Assembly: GCA_016213785.1 (NCBI GenBank)
Contig: JACQZQ010000019.1
Coordinates: 1-64,000 of the forward strand
Source of the DNA: Acidobacteriota bacterium
Lineage (GTDB): Bacteria > Acidobacteriota > Blastocatellia > Chloracidobacteriales > JADJPF01
Reading direction: 5' to 3'
DNA length: 64,000 nt
Program-made: the position numbers and the translations under genes
Notes under the pieces: model-generated
What the model saw: the letters and a program-made list of their open reading frames with translations, nothing else
What the model was told of the DNA's origin: nothing
The model's database searches: none
In this document: positions 54,725 through 63,685 of the stretch, piece after piece
Layout of the letters: each line of letters opens with the position of its first letter
How positions within the stretch are numbered: the stretch's first letter is position 1

Positions 54725-55837
54725 TTACTGGTCTAGTTGCATTCTTTTCATTTTTTGCCAAGCAACAAATAGAAATATTGTCCCTAAAATTAAAAGCGCG
54801 ATATGTGCAGGCCAAACCGCTATCCATCCACCTCCGCGTACAAATGCATCGCGTGTAATCTCAATAAAATATCTAGCTGGAACAACATAAGCTACCCAAC
54901 GGATGCTGCTAGGAATATTTGAAAGAGGAAAAATAAAACCTGAAAGTAGAAATGAAAGCAGGAAACAAACTGTAGCAACAGCTTGAATTGTAGTAGCTTG
55001 ATCTCGAATTGCTGTTCCTGTCATTACGCCAAAGGCAACATTACAAAATAGATAAATTACTGTGCCAACTAAGAAAGGTGTAGGATCTCCAACAAAACTT
55101 AGTCCAAAAAAAGCCATACCAAAAGTTACTACTAACACCCATTCAGCTAATGCAATAGTAAAAAATGCTAGCGTTTTGCCTAGGATATATTCTTGTGCAG
55201 ATATGCTTGAGACATAAACTTGAAGGATAGTTTTTTGTTCTGTCTCACGTGACATTGCTAAGGCTGCAAGTAGCGGTGGAAAAAGCGCTAGAACCACCGC
55301 AATAACTCCAGGGCCAATATATTTGTCATTCTCACGGCCTGGATTAAACCATAATCTTGTTTCGGCTTTTACCCTTGAAGTAAACGCTTTAGCATTTAAG
55401 CCATTTTGATTAATAAATGCTTGGGTTAATGAATTAGCATTTCCTCGTAATATATTAGCCGTATTTGCATCAGCAGCATCAATTAACCATTGCACTTCAA
55501 CTTTTTGCCCGCTAGCTAAATTTTCTTGGAAATTACCAGGAATAATTACTATTGTACGAGCAGTTTCTTTTAAGAGTGCCGCTTCAGGTTTTGTATTTGG
55601 TGGCAGTTCAACAAGACGATAAGTTGTTGAGGCTAAAATAGTTTCTATATACTGACGTGACCTTGGGGTTTGATCAAAATCTTGAATAACAATAGGTACT
55701 CTTGTTACAGAAAATGAGATTGCCTTTCCATAAAGCACCAAGAGGATTAGTGGTAATAATAAAGCTAATGCCACTGTTAAAGGATCGCGAAGTGTTTGTG
55801 TTAATTCTTTTTGTGCTTGGGCGATAATTCTAGTCAT
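54725..55837 (-). CDS. ABC-2 type permease of multidrug efflux operon (YbhS/YbhR-like, first)
   Basis: 370 residues. The same ABC-2 layout: N-terminal TM (VALALLLPLILLVLYG), large external domain (VPIVIQDFDQTPRSRQYI, TIVIIPGNFQENL), then TM segments with MSRETEQKTILQVYVSSISAQEYILGKTLAF and the C-terminal YVVPARYFIEITRDAFVRGG. The two permeases share fold and length but differ in sequence, so they probably act as a heterodimer. GGAGG lies 6 bases before the ATG. It sits 55 bp after the ATPase gene. Confidence 0.9.
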   Translation of the reverse strand: MTRIIAQAQKELTQTLRDPLTVALALLLPLILLVLYGKAISFSVTRVPIVIQDFDQTPRSRQYIETILASTTYRLVELPPNTKPEAALLKETARTIVIIPGNFQENLASGQKVEVQWLIDAADANTANILRGNANSLTQAFINQNGLNAKAFTSRVKAETRLWFNPGRENDKYIGPGVIAVVLALFPPLLAALAMSRETEQKTILQVYVSSISAQEYILGKTLAFFTIALAEWVLVVTFGMAFFGLSFVGDPTPFLVGTVIYLFCNVAFGVMTGTAIRDQATTIQAVATVCFLLSFLLSGFIFPLSNIPSSIRWVAYVVPARYFIEITRDAFVRGGGWIAVWPAHIALLILGTIFLFVAWQKMKRMQLDQ

Positions 55838-55892
55838 TGAAAACCTCCATAAACTTATTAGAAATAAATCTTGGAACCTAGGAGCCAGATAA

Positions 55893-57911
55893 TTAATCTA
55901 TTGGTACTTTTCCTTCTTTACGTGCTTGTTCAACAACGGTAATAAAAACATCTTCTAGTGAAAAAGGTTGTTTATAAGCTTTTAGGACTTTAATACCATC
56001 TGTCTCTAGTTGTTTTGTTATATTTTTAATTCCTGTCTCTACACTCTCATCAATAATTGTGTGCAACCTATCTCCAAATAAAGAAACACGCCAATTTTCA
56101 ATGTTAGGATCGCGTTTTAATAAATTTGCAGCTTGTTGAGGAAGGTTTGTAATTAATTCTATTAAATGCCCTTTTTGAGCTTCTTTAACTTCTGTTGGTG
56201 TGCCTTGAGCAACTAATTCACCAGCAACCATAAATCCTAAACGGTTACATTGTTCGGCTTCTTCTAAGTAATGAGTTGTAACTAAAATAGCTACACCTTT
56301 ATCTGCAAGCTTATTAATCATTTTCCAAAAAGCGCGACGTGCTAGAGGGTCAACCCCAGAAGTCGGTTCATCAAGAAAGAGCACACTAGGTTCGTGCATA
56401 ATTGCAGCACCAAAAGCAACACGCTGTTTCCATCCGCCAGGTAAAGCTCCTGTAAGCATTTCACCTTGTCCAGCTAGTCCAGAAAACTCCAGTACCCATC
56501 GCTTTTTTTCTTCACGTTCTTCTATTGGAATCTGATAAACACCTGCAAAGAAATCTAAATTGGCATTTATAGTTAAATCATCATAAAGAGAAAATTTTTG
56601 AGACATATAGCCAATTTTTTGTCTTGTTGAACTTAAGCGTAGGCTTCCACGATCACCAGCTAATTCAATTGTTCCACTACTTGGTGCAATAAGCCCACAT
56701 AACATCTTGATTGTGGTAGTCTTACCGGCTCCATTAGCCCCAAGTAATCCATAGATTTCACCGTATTTAACTTTAATCTCAATGTCTGAAACAGCATGAA
56801 ACTTGCCAAACCATTTATTTAACTTATTTGCATCTATTGCAATATCATCAGAAGAATGTTGCTTAGTATGTCTATGTTCTGGAAATATTGGAGTTTTGAT
56901 TTCTCCGTTTAGATTACGCAAAATCGACACAAAAGCATTTTCAAGTGTTGGTGTGCCAAAATTAATTTCACTTACTTCTAATCCTGCTGATTTAAGCGCT
57001 AATCTAGCCTGGGTTTCACTTTTAGTTGCATCTTTTACCATTACATCTAAACGATCTCCAAAACGTTGCACATCGACGATTTCATTAGTATTACTTAAAA
57101 GATCTTCTGCTTTCCCAAGTTCTGATGTGTATAGCTCTAAGCGATGTAATCCTAAAGAATTACGAATTTCTGCTGGAGTACCAACTTGATGAATTTTCCC
57201 ATAATGCATAAGCGCAACCCTTGTACATCGTTCAGCTTCGTCTAAATAAGGGGTTGCAACAACAATTGTCATTCCTTCAGATGATAAACTAGCAAGTGTG
57301 TCCCAAAATTCACGACGTGAAACAGGGTCAACACCTGTAGTTGGCTCATCGAGAAGTAAAATCTTTGGCTCAGCAATTAGCGCACAGGCAAGAGCAAGTT
57401 TCTGTTTCATTCCACCACTTAACTTTCCTGCAAGCCTTTCAGTAAAGCGATCCATATCAAATAGCTTTAAATATTTGTTTCCTCGTCTAGTAGTTTCACT
57501 AGCTGATAGTCTACGCAGTTTGCCTACATAGAGAATATTTTCTGCTACACTCATATCTTGATAAAGACTAAAGCTTTGTGTTAGGTAGCCAATTGATGAA
57601 CGTGCATCACGGGCGTTAGAATTAAGCACTATAGTCTCGCCCTTAGTTGCAGCCATTACACCGCCTAATATTTGAAAAACTGAAGTTTTACCTGCTCCAT
57701 CTGGGCCAATAAGACCAAAAATTTCACCTTTGTATATGTCTAAGCTAATGCCTTGTACAGCATTAGTATTACCATAGCTTTTATGTAAATTTTGTAAGCT
57801 AATAGCAATTTCTGGTAATGTGGTTGATTCTAATTCATTCCAATTCTTACTAGTTAAGTTAGTAAAAGAGTTATTTTGTGTGATCTCTCTAGCTTCTAGC
57901 GTTGTGTTCAT
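55893..57911 (-). CDS. ABC transporter ATPase with two fused nucleotide-binding domains (YbhF-like)
   Basis: 672 residues. NBD1: Walker A GPDGAGKT, signature LSGGMKQKLA, Walker B LLLDEPTTGVDP. A linker then leads to NBD2: Walker A GANGAGKT, signature LPGGWKQRVA, Walker B LFLDEPTSGVDP and the H-loop TTHYLEEAEQ. In NBD1 the H-loop histidine is replaced (VVATPYLDEAE), so one of the two composite sites may be catalytically weaker, as in asymmetric ABC exporters. The NBD2 signature has Pro for Ser. The fused arrangement matches YbhF-type efflux ATPases next to two ABC-2 permeases and an HlyD adaptor. AAGGAAATAATT precedes the ATG. Confidence 0.93.
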   Translation of the reverse strand: MNTTLEAREITQNNSFTNLTSKNWNELESTTLPEIAISLQNLHKSYGNTNAVQGISLDIYKGEIFGLIGPDGAGKTSVFQILGGVMAATKGETIVLNSNARDARSSIGYLTQSFSLYQDMSVAENILYVGKLRRLSASETTRRGNKYLKLFDMDRFTERLAGKLSGGMKQKLALACALIAEPKILLLDEPTTGVDPVSRREFWDTLASLSSEGMTIVVATPYLDEAERCTRVALMHYGKIHQVGTPAEIRNSLGLHRLELYTSELGKAEDLLSNTNEIVDVQRFGDRLDVMVKDATKSETQARLALKSAGLEVSEINFGTPTLENAFVSILRNLNGEIKTPIFPEHRHTKQHSSDDIAIDANKLNKWFGKFHAVSDIEIKVKYGEIYGLLGANGAGKTTTIKMLCGLIAPSSGTIELAGDRGSLRLSSTRQKIGYMSQKFSLYDDLTINANLDFFAGVYQIPIEEREEKKRWVLEFSGLAGQGEMLTGALPGGWKQRVAFGAAIMHEPSVLFLDEPTSGVDPLARRAFWKMINKLADKGVAILVTTHYLEEAEQCNRLGFMVAGELVAQGTPTEVKEAQKGHLIELITNLPQQAANLLKRDPNIENWRVSLFGDRLHTIIDESVETGIKNITKQLETDGIKVLKAYKQPFSLEDVFITVVEQARKEGKVPID

Positions 57912-57941
57912 AATTATTTCCTTTTTAATTATTTCCTTTTT
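57912..57941 (-). repeat. Duplicated ribosome-binding segment
   Basis: The 15-bp unit AAAAAGGAAATAATT (minus strand) occurs twice in tandem, directly before the ATPase start codon. Only the copy next to the ATG has workable spacing. Confidence 0.85.
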
Positions 57942-57959
57942 AGTTTTTTAGCTATTTGA

Positions 57960-59147
57960 TTATTTTTTAATAGATATCCATTGGTTCCCCTCAACTAATA
58001 CTTCACCATCAGCGGGCATTCCTGGTTTAGCAAAGCCCTGAGGATTAATAAGTTGAAGTTTTACCCCAACAACTTGTTTAACTCTATCGTCACGAAAATA
58101 AGTATTTTCTGGAGTAAAAGAAGCTTGTGGATCAATTCTAGAAACTGTTGCCTCAAGCGCTTGATTGGGGTTTGAATCAAGGTAAACACGTGCTGGTTGA
58201 CCATTACGAACACGCCCAATCTCACCCTCAGGAATAAAACCACGTAAGTAGACAGCATTAAAATTGACTAATGAAATTATTGGAGCGCCAATTGCTAAGA
58301 CTTCGCCAGGTTCAGCCATTCTTGTTGCAACTGTGCCATCAAAAGGAGCAAAAATTTCTAAATCTTTACGATTAGCTTGAGCTTCTTGGAGTTGAGCTTG
58401 TGCACGGGCTGCTTCGGCTTGTGCTGATTGGATGCTTGTTTGAGCTTGTCGAATTTGTTGTTCAATAGCAGAGGCTTGAGCAGCACGAATTGTTGGATTA
58501 TCAAGGTTTGCTTGAGCAGCAAGTAAAGCCCCTTTTGCAGCTTCAACTTGCTTACTAGCAGCATCTACAACAGCTTTTTGTGTTTCTGTTGCAGTTCTAG
58601 CTTGTCTACCTTCACGAGCGGGCATATCACCACTAGCAACTAAAGCGCTAAATTTTTCTTCATCATAAAGAGCTTGTTGATAAGCAGCTTTTGCTTGAGC
58701 AAGATTAGCTTCAGCTGCTGCAACAAGCGATTGAGCTTGACTAATACGGCCTTCAGCATCAAGCTTTGCTTGACTTACTCCCAAACGGCTTTGCTGGAGT
58801 TCTGCTTGTAGAACAGCAATTTGTTGTTGTGCTTGAAGGACTTTTGCTTGAGCTTGATCAACCATTGATTGAGCTTGTTGTTCACGTGCTTTTAGCTGTT
58901 CATCATCAAGCATTGCAATTAATTGGCCTGCTTTTACTTGATCACCTTCTCGAACTGTTATCTCACGAATACGCCCAGTAGTTTTTGCTGCAATAGTGGC
59001 ATCATCACTTTCTATACGGCCACTTACCATAATTATGTTGTTTTGATCTATAGGCTTATTTAAGAAAAAGCCTCCAGCAAAAATTGTTATACTTAAGAGC
59101 ACAATAAAAATAGCTAGCAATCTAAAGAATTGTTTTGGTTTCGTCAT
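57960..59147 (-). CDS. HlyD-family periplasmic adaptor of the efflux pump
   Basis: 395 residues from ATG 59147 (GGAG 6 bases upstream; a TTG-extended frame is unlikely). N-terminal TM anchor (FFRLLAIFIVLLSITIFAGGFF), a biotinyl-lipoyl half-motif (AKTTGRIREITVREGDQVKAGQLIAMLDD), a long Gln/Ala-rich coiled-coil hairpin (~85-250) and a returning lipoyl half (EIFAPFDGTVATRMAEPGEVLAIG), then a beta-barrel. The long hairpin suits direct docking to a TolC-type channel, and such a gene lies immediately upstream. YbhG/EmrA-like in plan. Confidence 0.92.
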   Translation of the reverse strand: MTKPKQFFRLLAIFIVLLSITIFAGGFFLNKPIDQNNIIMVSGRIESDDATIAAKTTGRIREITVREGDQVKAGQLIAMLDDEQLKAREQQAQSMVDQAQAKVLQAQQQIAVLQAELQQSRLGVSQAKLDAEGRISQAQSLVAAAEANLAQAKAAYQQALYDEEKFSALVASGDMPAREGRQARTATETQKAVVDAASKQVEAAKGALLAAQANLDNPTIRAAQASAIEQQIRQAQTSIQSAQAEAARAQAQLQEAQANRKDLEIFAPFDGTVATRMAEPGEVLAIGAPIISLVNFNAVYLRGFIPEGEIGRVRNGQPARVYLDSNPNQALEATVSRIDPQASFTPENTYFRDDRVKQVVGVKLQLINPQGFAKPGMPADGEVLVEGNQWISIKK

Positions 59148-59218
59148 ATTTTTCTCCAATTAAATTATTGTCTAGGTGTAAAGTGTTAGTGACAGGTGGA
59201 CAGATAAATCAATAAATA

Positions 59219-60907
59219 TTATTGGTTTATCACTATGTTTTTATTTGATAGGGTTGTTGAAAGTGTACGCTCAAGATCTGTAATGGCTTTGTTATAATCT
59301 GTAAGAGCTTTTAATTTTCGTCCTCTTGCTAGTGAAAGCGCATTTTGACGATCAAGGATAAGAAAATTAGTAGAAAGCCCAGCTTCAAATTTACGTTGTT
59401 CAGCCTGATATTGAAGTTCAGCATTTGTATAAGAATTACTTGCTGCTTCAACTCGGCGATAAGCTGTAGAAACGCTTTGCAATACATTACGGACTTCAAC
59501 TTCTATTGCTTGTTGTGTACGTTCTTGTTCAACACTAATTTGTCTTTCTTGGGCAAATGCTTGACCAAGTTGGGCTTTTGCAGTGCGATTTCCAAGAGCA
59601 AAGTTAATATTGATGCCTACTTGCCAACTATTAAACTTATTTTCAAATAGATTTTTTAAGCTTTCTTTATAACCACCAATAAATCTTGACTCAACACTAT
59701 TATTAAATGATGAAGTAATTAAAGGTAGTCCAGCCAATTGTGAAAGCTGATTTATACGATTAAATAAAGGCTGATTAGCTGTTGTAATAGGGTCAAGAGT
59801 AGTTCGTTTACTACCTGCAAGCCCAGTACTCCCATAACTAGCAATAAAATTTACCTCAGGCTTAATCTGATTTTGAAAATATTCAATATCGATTTTATTT
59901 AAGTCTGCTTTTACCTTGTATTGCTCCATTTCAGGGCGATTTTGGAAAGCTATTTTTAATGCGTCTTTAAGCTCTATTAATTCAGAGGAATTAACTACAG
60001 GTTGCTCTACAGGTAAAAACATTGCATTCCAGAGCGTTGACTGGCTAGGTTGTAAAATCAAGGCTTTAAGATTATTTTCTGCACGTTGTACTGCTTCTAA
60101 TGCAGCCTCAGCTTCATCAATTCTTCTCTCGATTTCAACACGTGTTGAGATAACATCACTAGGCGCTAGGGTTCCTTTATCAACTAGACGTTGATTTTGC
60201 TCAAGCTGGGTTTGTGCTAATTCAACGGCTTCGCGCTTTATTTCTTCATTACGATATGAAAAAACAAGATCCCAATAAGAATTTCTTACTTGAGTAATAA
60301 TCTCAATTACACGTTTTCTAAACTCAATATCAGAAAGAGCTAGTTTTTTAGAGCTAATTTTGATTTTATGGCGTTCTGAATCAATTTTGCGGTTACGTAG
60401 TAATGGTTGAGTAAAGTCTAAAACAAGCCCAGTTCTATATTCAGGGTTAAGTGAATTAAATAAGTTATCACTAGTAAGCCTATTGCTTTCAAGAGTTACT
60501 TTAAGATCTGATCCTTGCCAAGGCAAACGCTTAAAAAATGTAGCTGTAGTATTTAATCCAGAACTTTCTAGTTTTCCATTTTCACCACCTGCTAAAAGTG
60601 AGGTTACAGGGCTATTACGGTGATTATAAGAAAATCTTAAATCTAGGGTTGGATCAAAAATTCCTTGTGTTGCTGCTAAATCAAATTCACTTCGTTTTAT
60701 ATTAATTCGCTCAACTTCAATATCGCGGTTATTTTCTAAAGCTAGCCTAACGGCTTCTTCTATTGTTAGTTGAATAGAGTTTTGGCTATTAACTCCAATT
60801 CGTTCTTTAGCTTGACTTTGTAAAAGTGTTGATTTATCAGGTGTTTGTGCTTGTGTGTTTTTAGCTATTAGTATTAGTAAAATCAATAGTGTAAGTTTTT
60901 TGCCCAT
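59219..60907 (-). CDS. TolC-family outer-membrane efflux protein
   Basis: 562 residues with a signal peptide (KLTLLILLILIAKNTQAQ). Two OEP repeats are visible: the first with SIQLTIEEAVRLALENNRDIEVERINIKRSEFDLAATQGIFDPTL, the second with LKDALKIAFQNRPEMEQYKVKADLNKIDIEYFQNQIKPEVNFIASYG and a long C-terminal coiled coil (YRRVEAASNSYTNAELQYQAEQRKFEAGLSTNFLILDRQNALS), the TolC signature. It provides the outer-membrane duct for the HlyD/ABC components. AGGAA lies 5 bases before the ATG, which is 2 bp after the STAS gene stop, so the two are co-transcribed. Confidence 0.93.
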   Translation of the reverse strand: MGKKLTLLILLILIAKNTQAQTPDKSTLLQSQAKERIGVNSQNSIQLTIEEAVRLALENNRDIEVERINIKRSEFDLAATQGIFDPTLDLRFSYNHRNSPVTSLLAGGENGKLESSGLNTTATFFKRLPWQGSDLKVTLESNRLTSDNLFNSLNPEYRTGLVLDFTQPLLRNRKIDSERHKIKISSKKLALSDIEFRKRVIEIITQVRNSYWDLVFSYRNEEIKREAVELAQTQLEQNQRLVDKGTLAPSDVISTRVEIERRIDEAEAALEAVQRAENNLKALILQPSQSTLWNAMFLPVEQPVVNSSELIELKDALKIAFQNRPEMEQYKVKADLNKIDIEYFQNQIKPEVNFIASYGSTGLAGSKRTTLDPITTANQPLFNRINQLSQLAGLPLITSSFNNSVESRFIGGYKESLKNLFENKFNSWQVGININFALGNRTAKAQLGQAFAQERQISVEQERTQQAIEVEVRNVLQSVSTAYRRVEAASNSYTNAELQYQAEQRKFEAGLSTNFLILDRQNALSLARGRKLKALTDYNKAITDLERTLSTTLSNKNIVINQ

Positions 60908-60909
60908 AA

Positions 60910-61194
60910 TTATTCCTTTTTTCCTTTTAATTTAATCTCTTCTACAATGGCTTTAATTAGCAAGCTATCAGCTAGTAGTTCTGCTCCGTTTTGGTATAGC
61001 AAAGTCAAAAGCGCTTTACCTTCAGCATCGATAAAAGTGACATTTCTTAAGTCAATTTGACGATATCGCTTTTTTTCACAAATAAAACTTTCTTGCCAAA
61101 AAAGCAGTAATTCTTTAACCCAATCACGAGTTAATGCACCTTCAAGCTTAACCGTAATAGATTTGTCATTGCTTTCAGAGGTAATTTTCATCAT
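60910..61194 (-). CDS. Small STAS-domain-like protein, first gene of the efflux operon
   Basis: 94 residues, entirely a STAS-like domain: ITVKLEGALTRDWVKELLLFWQE, RQIDLRNVTFIDAEGKALLTLLYQNGAELL, LLIKAIVEEIK. The position usually holding the phosphorylatable Ser of anti-sigma antagonists reads DAEGKALL, so classical phosphoregulation is unlikely. GGAGAT precedes the ATG; a -24/-12 promoter lies just upstream. It may be a small cytosolic accessory to the exporter; function inferred only from context. Confidence 0.8.
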   Translation of the reverse strand: MMKITSESNDKSITVKLEGALTRDWVKELLLFWQESFICEKKRYRQIDLRNVTFIDAEGKALLTLLYQNGAELLADSLLIKAIVEEIKLKGKKE

Positions 61195-61226
61195 TGTTTT
61201 TATCTCCGTTCGACACTTTCACTAAT

Positions 61227-61242
61227 GGCAAATCTCTAGCCA
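61227..61242 (-). promoter_or_regulatory. Sigma54 (-24/-12) promoter of the efflux operon
   Basis: On the minus strand TGGCTA-N5-TTGCC gives GG and GC separated by exactly 10 bases, matching the sigma54 consensus TGGCAC-N5-TTGCW. The predicted start near 61216 leaves a short leader holding GGAGAT and then ATG 61194. A sigma54 activator gene lies directly upstream. Confidence 0.75.
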
Positions 61243-61361
61243 CAAGATTCTTTACAAGCAAGAAAATATGCAAAAACTTGTAACTTTAGTTATAGCAATC
61301 ATTTAGTAAATAGATTTATTGAATAAAGAAATAACTAAAAAGGTTTTTAAGGAAAAATATC

Positions 61362-61409
61362 TGCCGATATTTCGGTAATGCCGATATTTCGGCAGCCGAA
61401 ATGTCGGCA
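61362..61409. promoter_or_regulatory. Three tandem palindromic activator sites (UAS)
   Basis: Three copies of TGCCGAtATtTCGGCA: 61362-61377 (last two bases differ), 61379-61394 (exact) and 61394-61409 (opposite orientation, one mismatch at its edge). They lie roughly 146-193 bp upstream of the predicted efflux start site, the normal enhancer distance, and 22 bp beyond the activator's stop codon. Their GC-rich arms stand out sharply from the AT-rich surroundings. Confidence 0.8.
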
Positions 61410-61430
61410 CTTTGCATTTTTCTAGAATTT

Positions 61431-63560
61431 TTAAAATGAAGATTGGCGAGTGATTCCAAGTTTTTGCATTTTTGATTGAAGAGTTGAGCGTTTCATTCCA
61501 AGACGAACAGCCGCACCAGTTGGGCCACTTACTACCCAATTAGTTTCACGCAGTACTCTTAGGATATGATCGCGTTCTACATTTTCAAGGGTTGAAGCTT
61601 TTTTAGCTGTAGGCAAAGGAATTTCAGGTATTTTGGGTTTAAGTTCTGTTATAGGAATTTGAAGTTCTAAGCCGCTTGTAAGGATTATTGCACGTTCTAT
61701 AAAATTTTCTAGCTCTCTAATATTTCCAGGCCAATGATATTTAGTTAGTGCTGCCATGGATTCTGATGAAATAGTCTCTATTTTTTTACGCATACGATTA
61801 GCAAATTTGCTTGCAAAGTAGCTAACTAATAAGGGGATATCTTCTTGGCGCTCTCTTAAAGGAGGAATATTAATAGGAAAAACATTAAGTCGATAATAAA
61901 GATCACTACGAAACTCATTATTTTCAACCATTTGCGCAAGGTTGCGGTTAGTTGCTGCTACCAGCCTGACATCAACACGCTGAGTTCGTGTACTGCCTAA
62001 TCGCTCAAATTCTTGTTCTTGCAAAACGCGTAAGAGTTTTGGTTGTAGTTCTAGAGGAATTTCGCCTACTTCATCAAGTAGAAGTGTTCCTTTATTAGCA
62101 AGTTCAAAGCGTCCTGCGCGTTGGGCAATAGCACCAGTAAAAGCACCTTTTTCATGACCAAAAAGCTCGCTTTCTAATAAACCACTAGGAATTGCAGCAC
62201 AGTTTAGTTTTACTAATGTTCGTTCACGTCTTGTGCTTAAATTATGGATTGCACGTGCAATAATTTCTTTTCCTGTTCCAGTTTCGCCATAAAGTAAAAC
62301 AGTAGAATCAATTGGAGCTACAGTTTCCACTTGTTTAAGGACTCGTTTAAATGTTGGGCTAGTTCCAATAATCTGCTCAAAGTTCCAAGATGAGTTAAGT
62401 TCTTCTTCAAGATAGAGTTTTTCTTGGGTAAGTTTATTTTTTAATATTTCAATTTCTCGATAAGCCAGTGCGTTTTCGACTGCAATGGCTACTTGGCTAG
62501 AGATATGGTTAAGTAGTTCTAGGTTAGTTTCTGTAAAAGCATTTTGTTTAGTGCTTATTAGCCCTATTACTCCTAGTTTGCGACCATGAGAAATTAATGG
62601 AGCAAGGCAACAAGACTGGCGACCTCCAGGAAGTAAATGCATATCATCAGCAGGAAATCTTTCTGGATCAGGTTTTTTAAGTAAAAAAGGTTTTCCAGAT
62701 GTGTATACAAGACCTCCAGGTGTTCCTTCTAATGGAAAGGTTTTTCCTTCATCAAATCCTTTAGAGTCTGGAGATGAGTAATTGTTTACAAAAAGTCTTA
62801 AATGATTATGCTCTTTTTCATAAAGGGCAATTCCAACTGCTTCAAGGGGAATTAATTTACTTAGGCTTATGCCAATGCTTTTAACTAAGTCTTTTAGATC
62901 AAGATGAGAAACAACAGCATTATTAATATCAAGCAGTAGCCTCCACCTATCACGCTCACTTGCTACTTGTTGCTCAGCTTGACGCGCTCTATCAAAGTTA
63001 AGCGCATTATCTAGAGCAATTGCAATTTGACTAGCAATCTGTGTAAGAAGTAGAGCATCTTCTTGAGTAAAAGCATTTTCAGTTGTACTTACTATATTAA
63101 CTGTCCCTAAGACTTTTCCTCTAGAGGCAAGAGGTGCTGAACAAATTGACTTGATACCATCCTCAATGGTTTTTTTTATTAGCGGAGATTTTATTGTTTT
63201 AAGTTCTTGATAATTAACAATAACTGTTTGTTGGGAATGTAATACTTTCATTAATGGTAATTCATTATCTATAGGGATTGACATTCCTTCTTGAACAGGG
63301 GGAGTAGCCTTAAACTCTGCTTTAAGCTCTAAGGCATAGGCTTGTAATGTTTCTTTTTCTGCATCATAGAGTGTCATTCCTGCCGCATCACAACCAGTAA
63401 TTTGATAAATAGTCTCAGCAATAACCTTAAAAAGCTCTCTCATATCAAGATGTGATGTTATTTTATTGGCTATTTCAAGTAACAATTTCATTTGGTTAAA
63501 CTTACGGCTTAACTCTTCTGTTAAGGCACTTTCTTGGAGTGGAGGCCCTAGATTATTCAT
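61431..63560 (-). CDS. GAF-GAF sigma54-dependent transcriptional activator with Fis-type HTH
   Basis: 709 residues. Two GAF domains (~30-190 and ~210-370) are followed by the sigma54-interaction AAA+ domain (~395-640) with Walker A GETGTGKE (~426), the sigma54 contact loop GAFTGA (~473), Walker B LLLDEVGEIP and the R-finger/sensor segment DVRLVAATNRNL. The C-terminal helix-turn-helix (NVERDHILRVL, GAAVRLGMKRSTLQSKMQKLGI) is Fis/FhlA-like. The GAF pair resembles FhlA-type small-molecule sensors. Downstream on the same strand are palindromes, a -24/-12 promoter and the efflux operon, which it most likely activates. Divergent from the aldo/keto reductase gene. Confidence 0.93.
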   Translation of the reverse strand: MNNLGPPLQESALTEELSRKFNQMKLLLEIANKITSHLDMRELFKVIAETIYQITGCDAAGMTLYDAEKETLQAYALELKAEFKATPPVQEGMSIPIDNELPLMKVLHSQQTVIVNYQELKTIKSPLIKKTIEDGIKSICSAPLASRGKVLGTVNIVSTTENAFTQEDALLLTQIASQIAIALDNALNFDRARQAEQQVASERDRWRLLLDINNAVVSHLDLKDLVKSIGISLSKLIPLEAVGIALYEKEHNHLRLFVNNYSSPDSKGFDEGKTFPLEGTPGGLVYTSGKPFLLKKPDPERFPADDMHLLPGGRQSCCLAPLISHGRKLGVIGLISTKQNAFTETNLELLNHISSQVAIAVENALAYREIEILKNKLTQEKLYLEEELNSSWNFEQIIGTSPTFKRVLKQVETVAPIDSTVLLYGETGTGKEIIARAIHNLSTRRERTLVKLNCAAIPSGLLESELFGHEKGAFTGAIAQRAGRFELANKGTLLLDEVGEIPLELQPKLLRVLQEQEFERLGSTRTQRVDVRLVAATNRNLAQMVENNEFRSDLYYRLNVFPINIPPLRERQEDIPLLVSYFASKFANRMRKKIETISSESMAALTKYHWPGNIRELENFIERAIILTSGLELQIPITELKPKIPEIPLPTAKKASTLENVERDHILRVLRETNWVVSGPTGAAVRLGMKRSTLQSKMQKLGITRQSSF

Positions 63561-63685
63561 TGCTTGCTTTTTTCCTTCTAATGCGCTTTTGGTATTTATT
63601 CGGATCTTAGTATATCGTGGCTTGGTATTATATCGTTATTATTCTTCTACTACTGTTTTAGTTTAATTTTAACAAAGGAAATTTT

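Noticed and set aside
61303..61539. 78-residue minus-strand frame spanning the palindromes
   Set aside because: It overlaps the end of the sigma54 activator in another frame and reads through the operator sites; no start signal.
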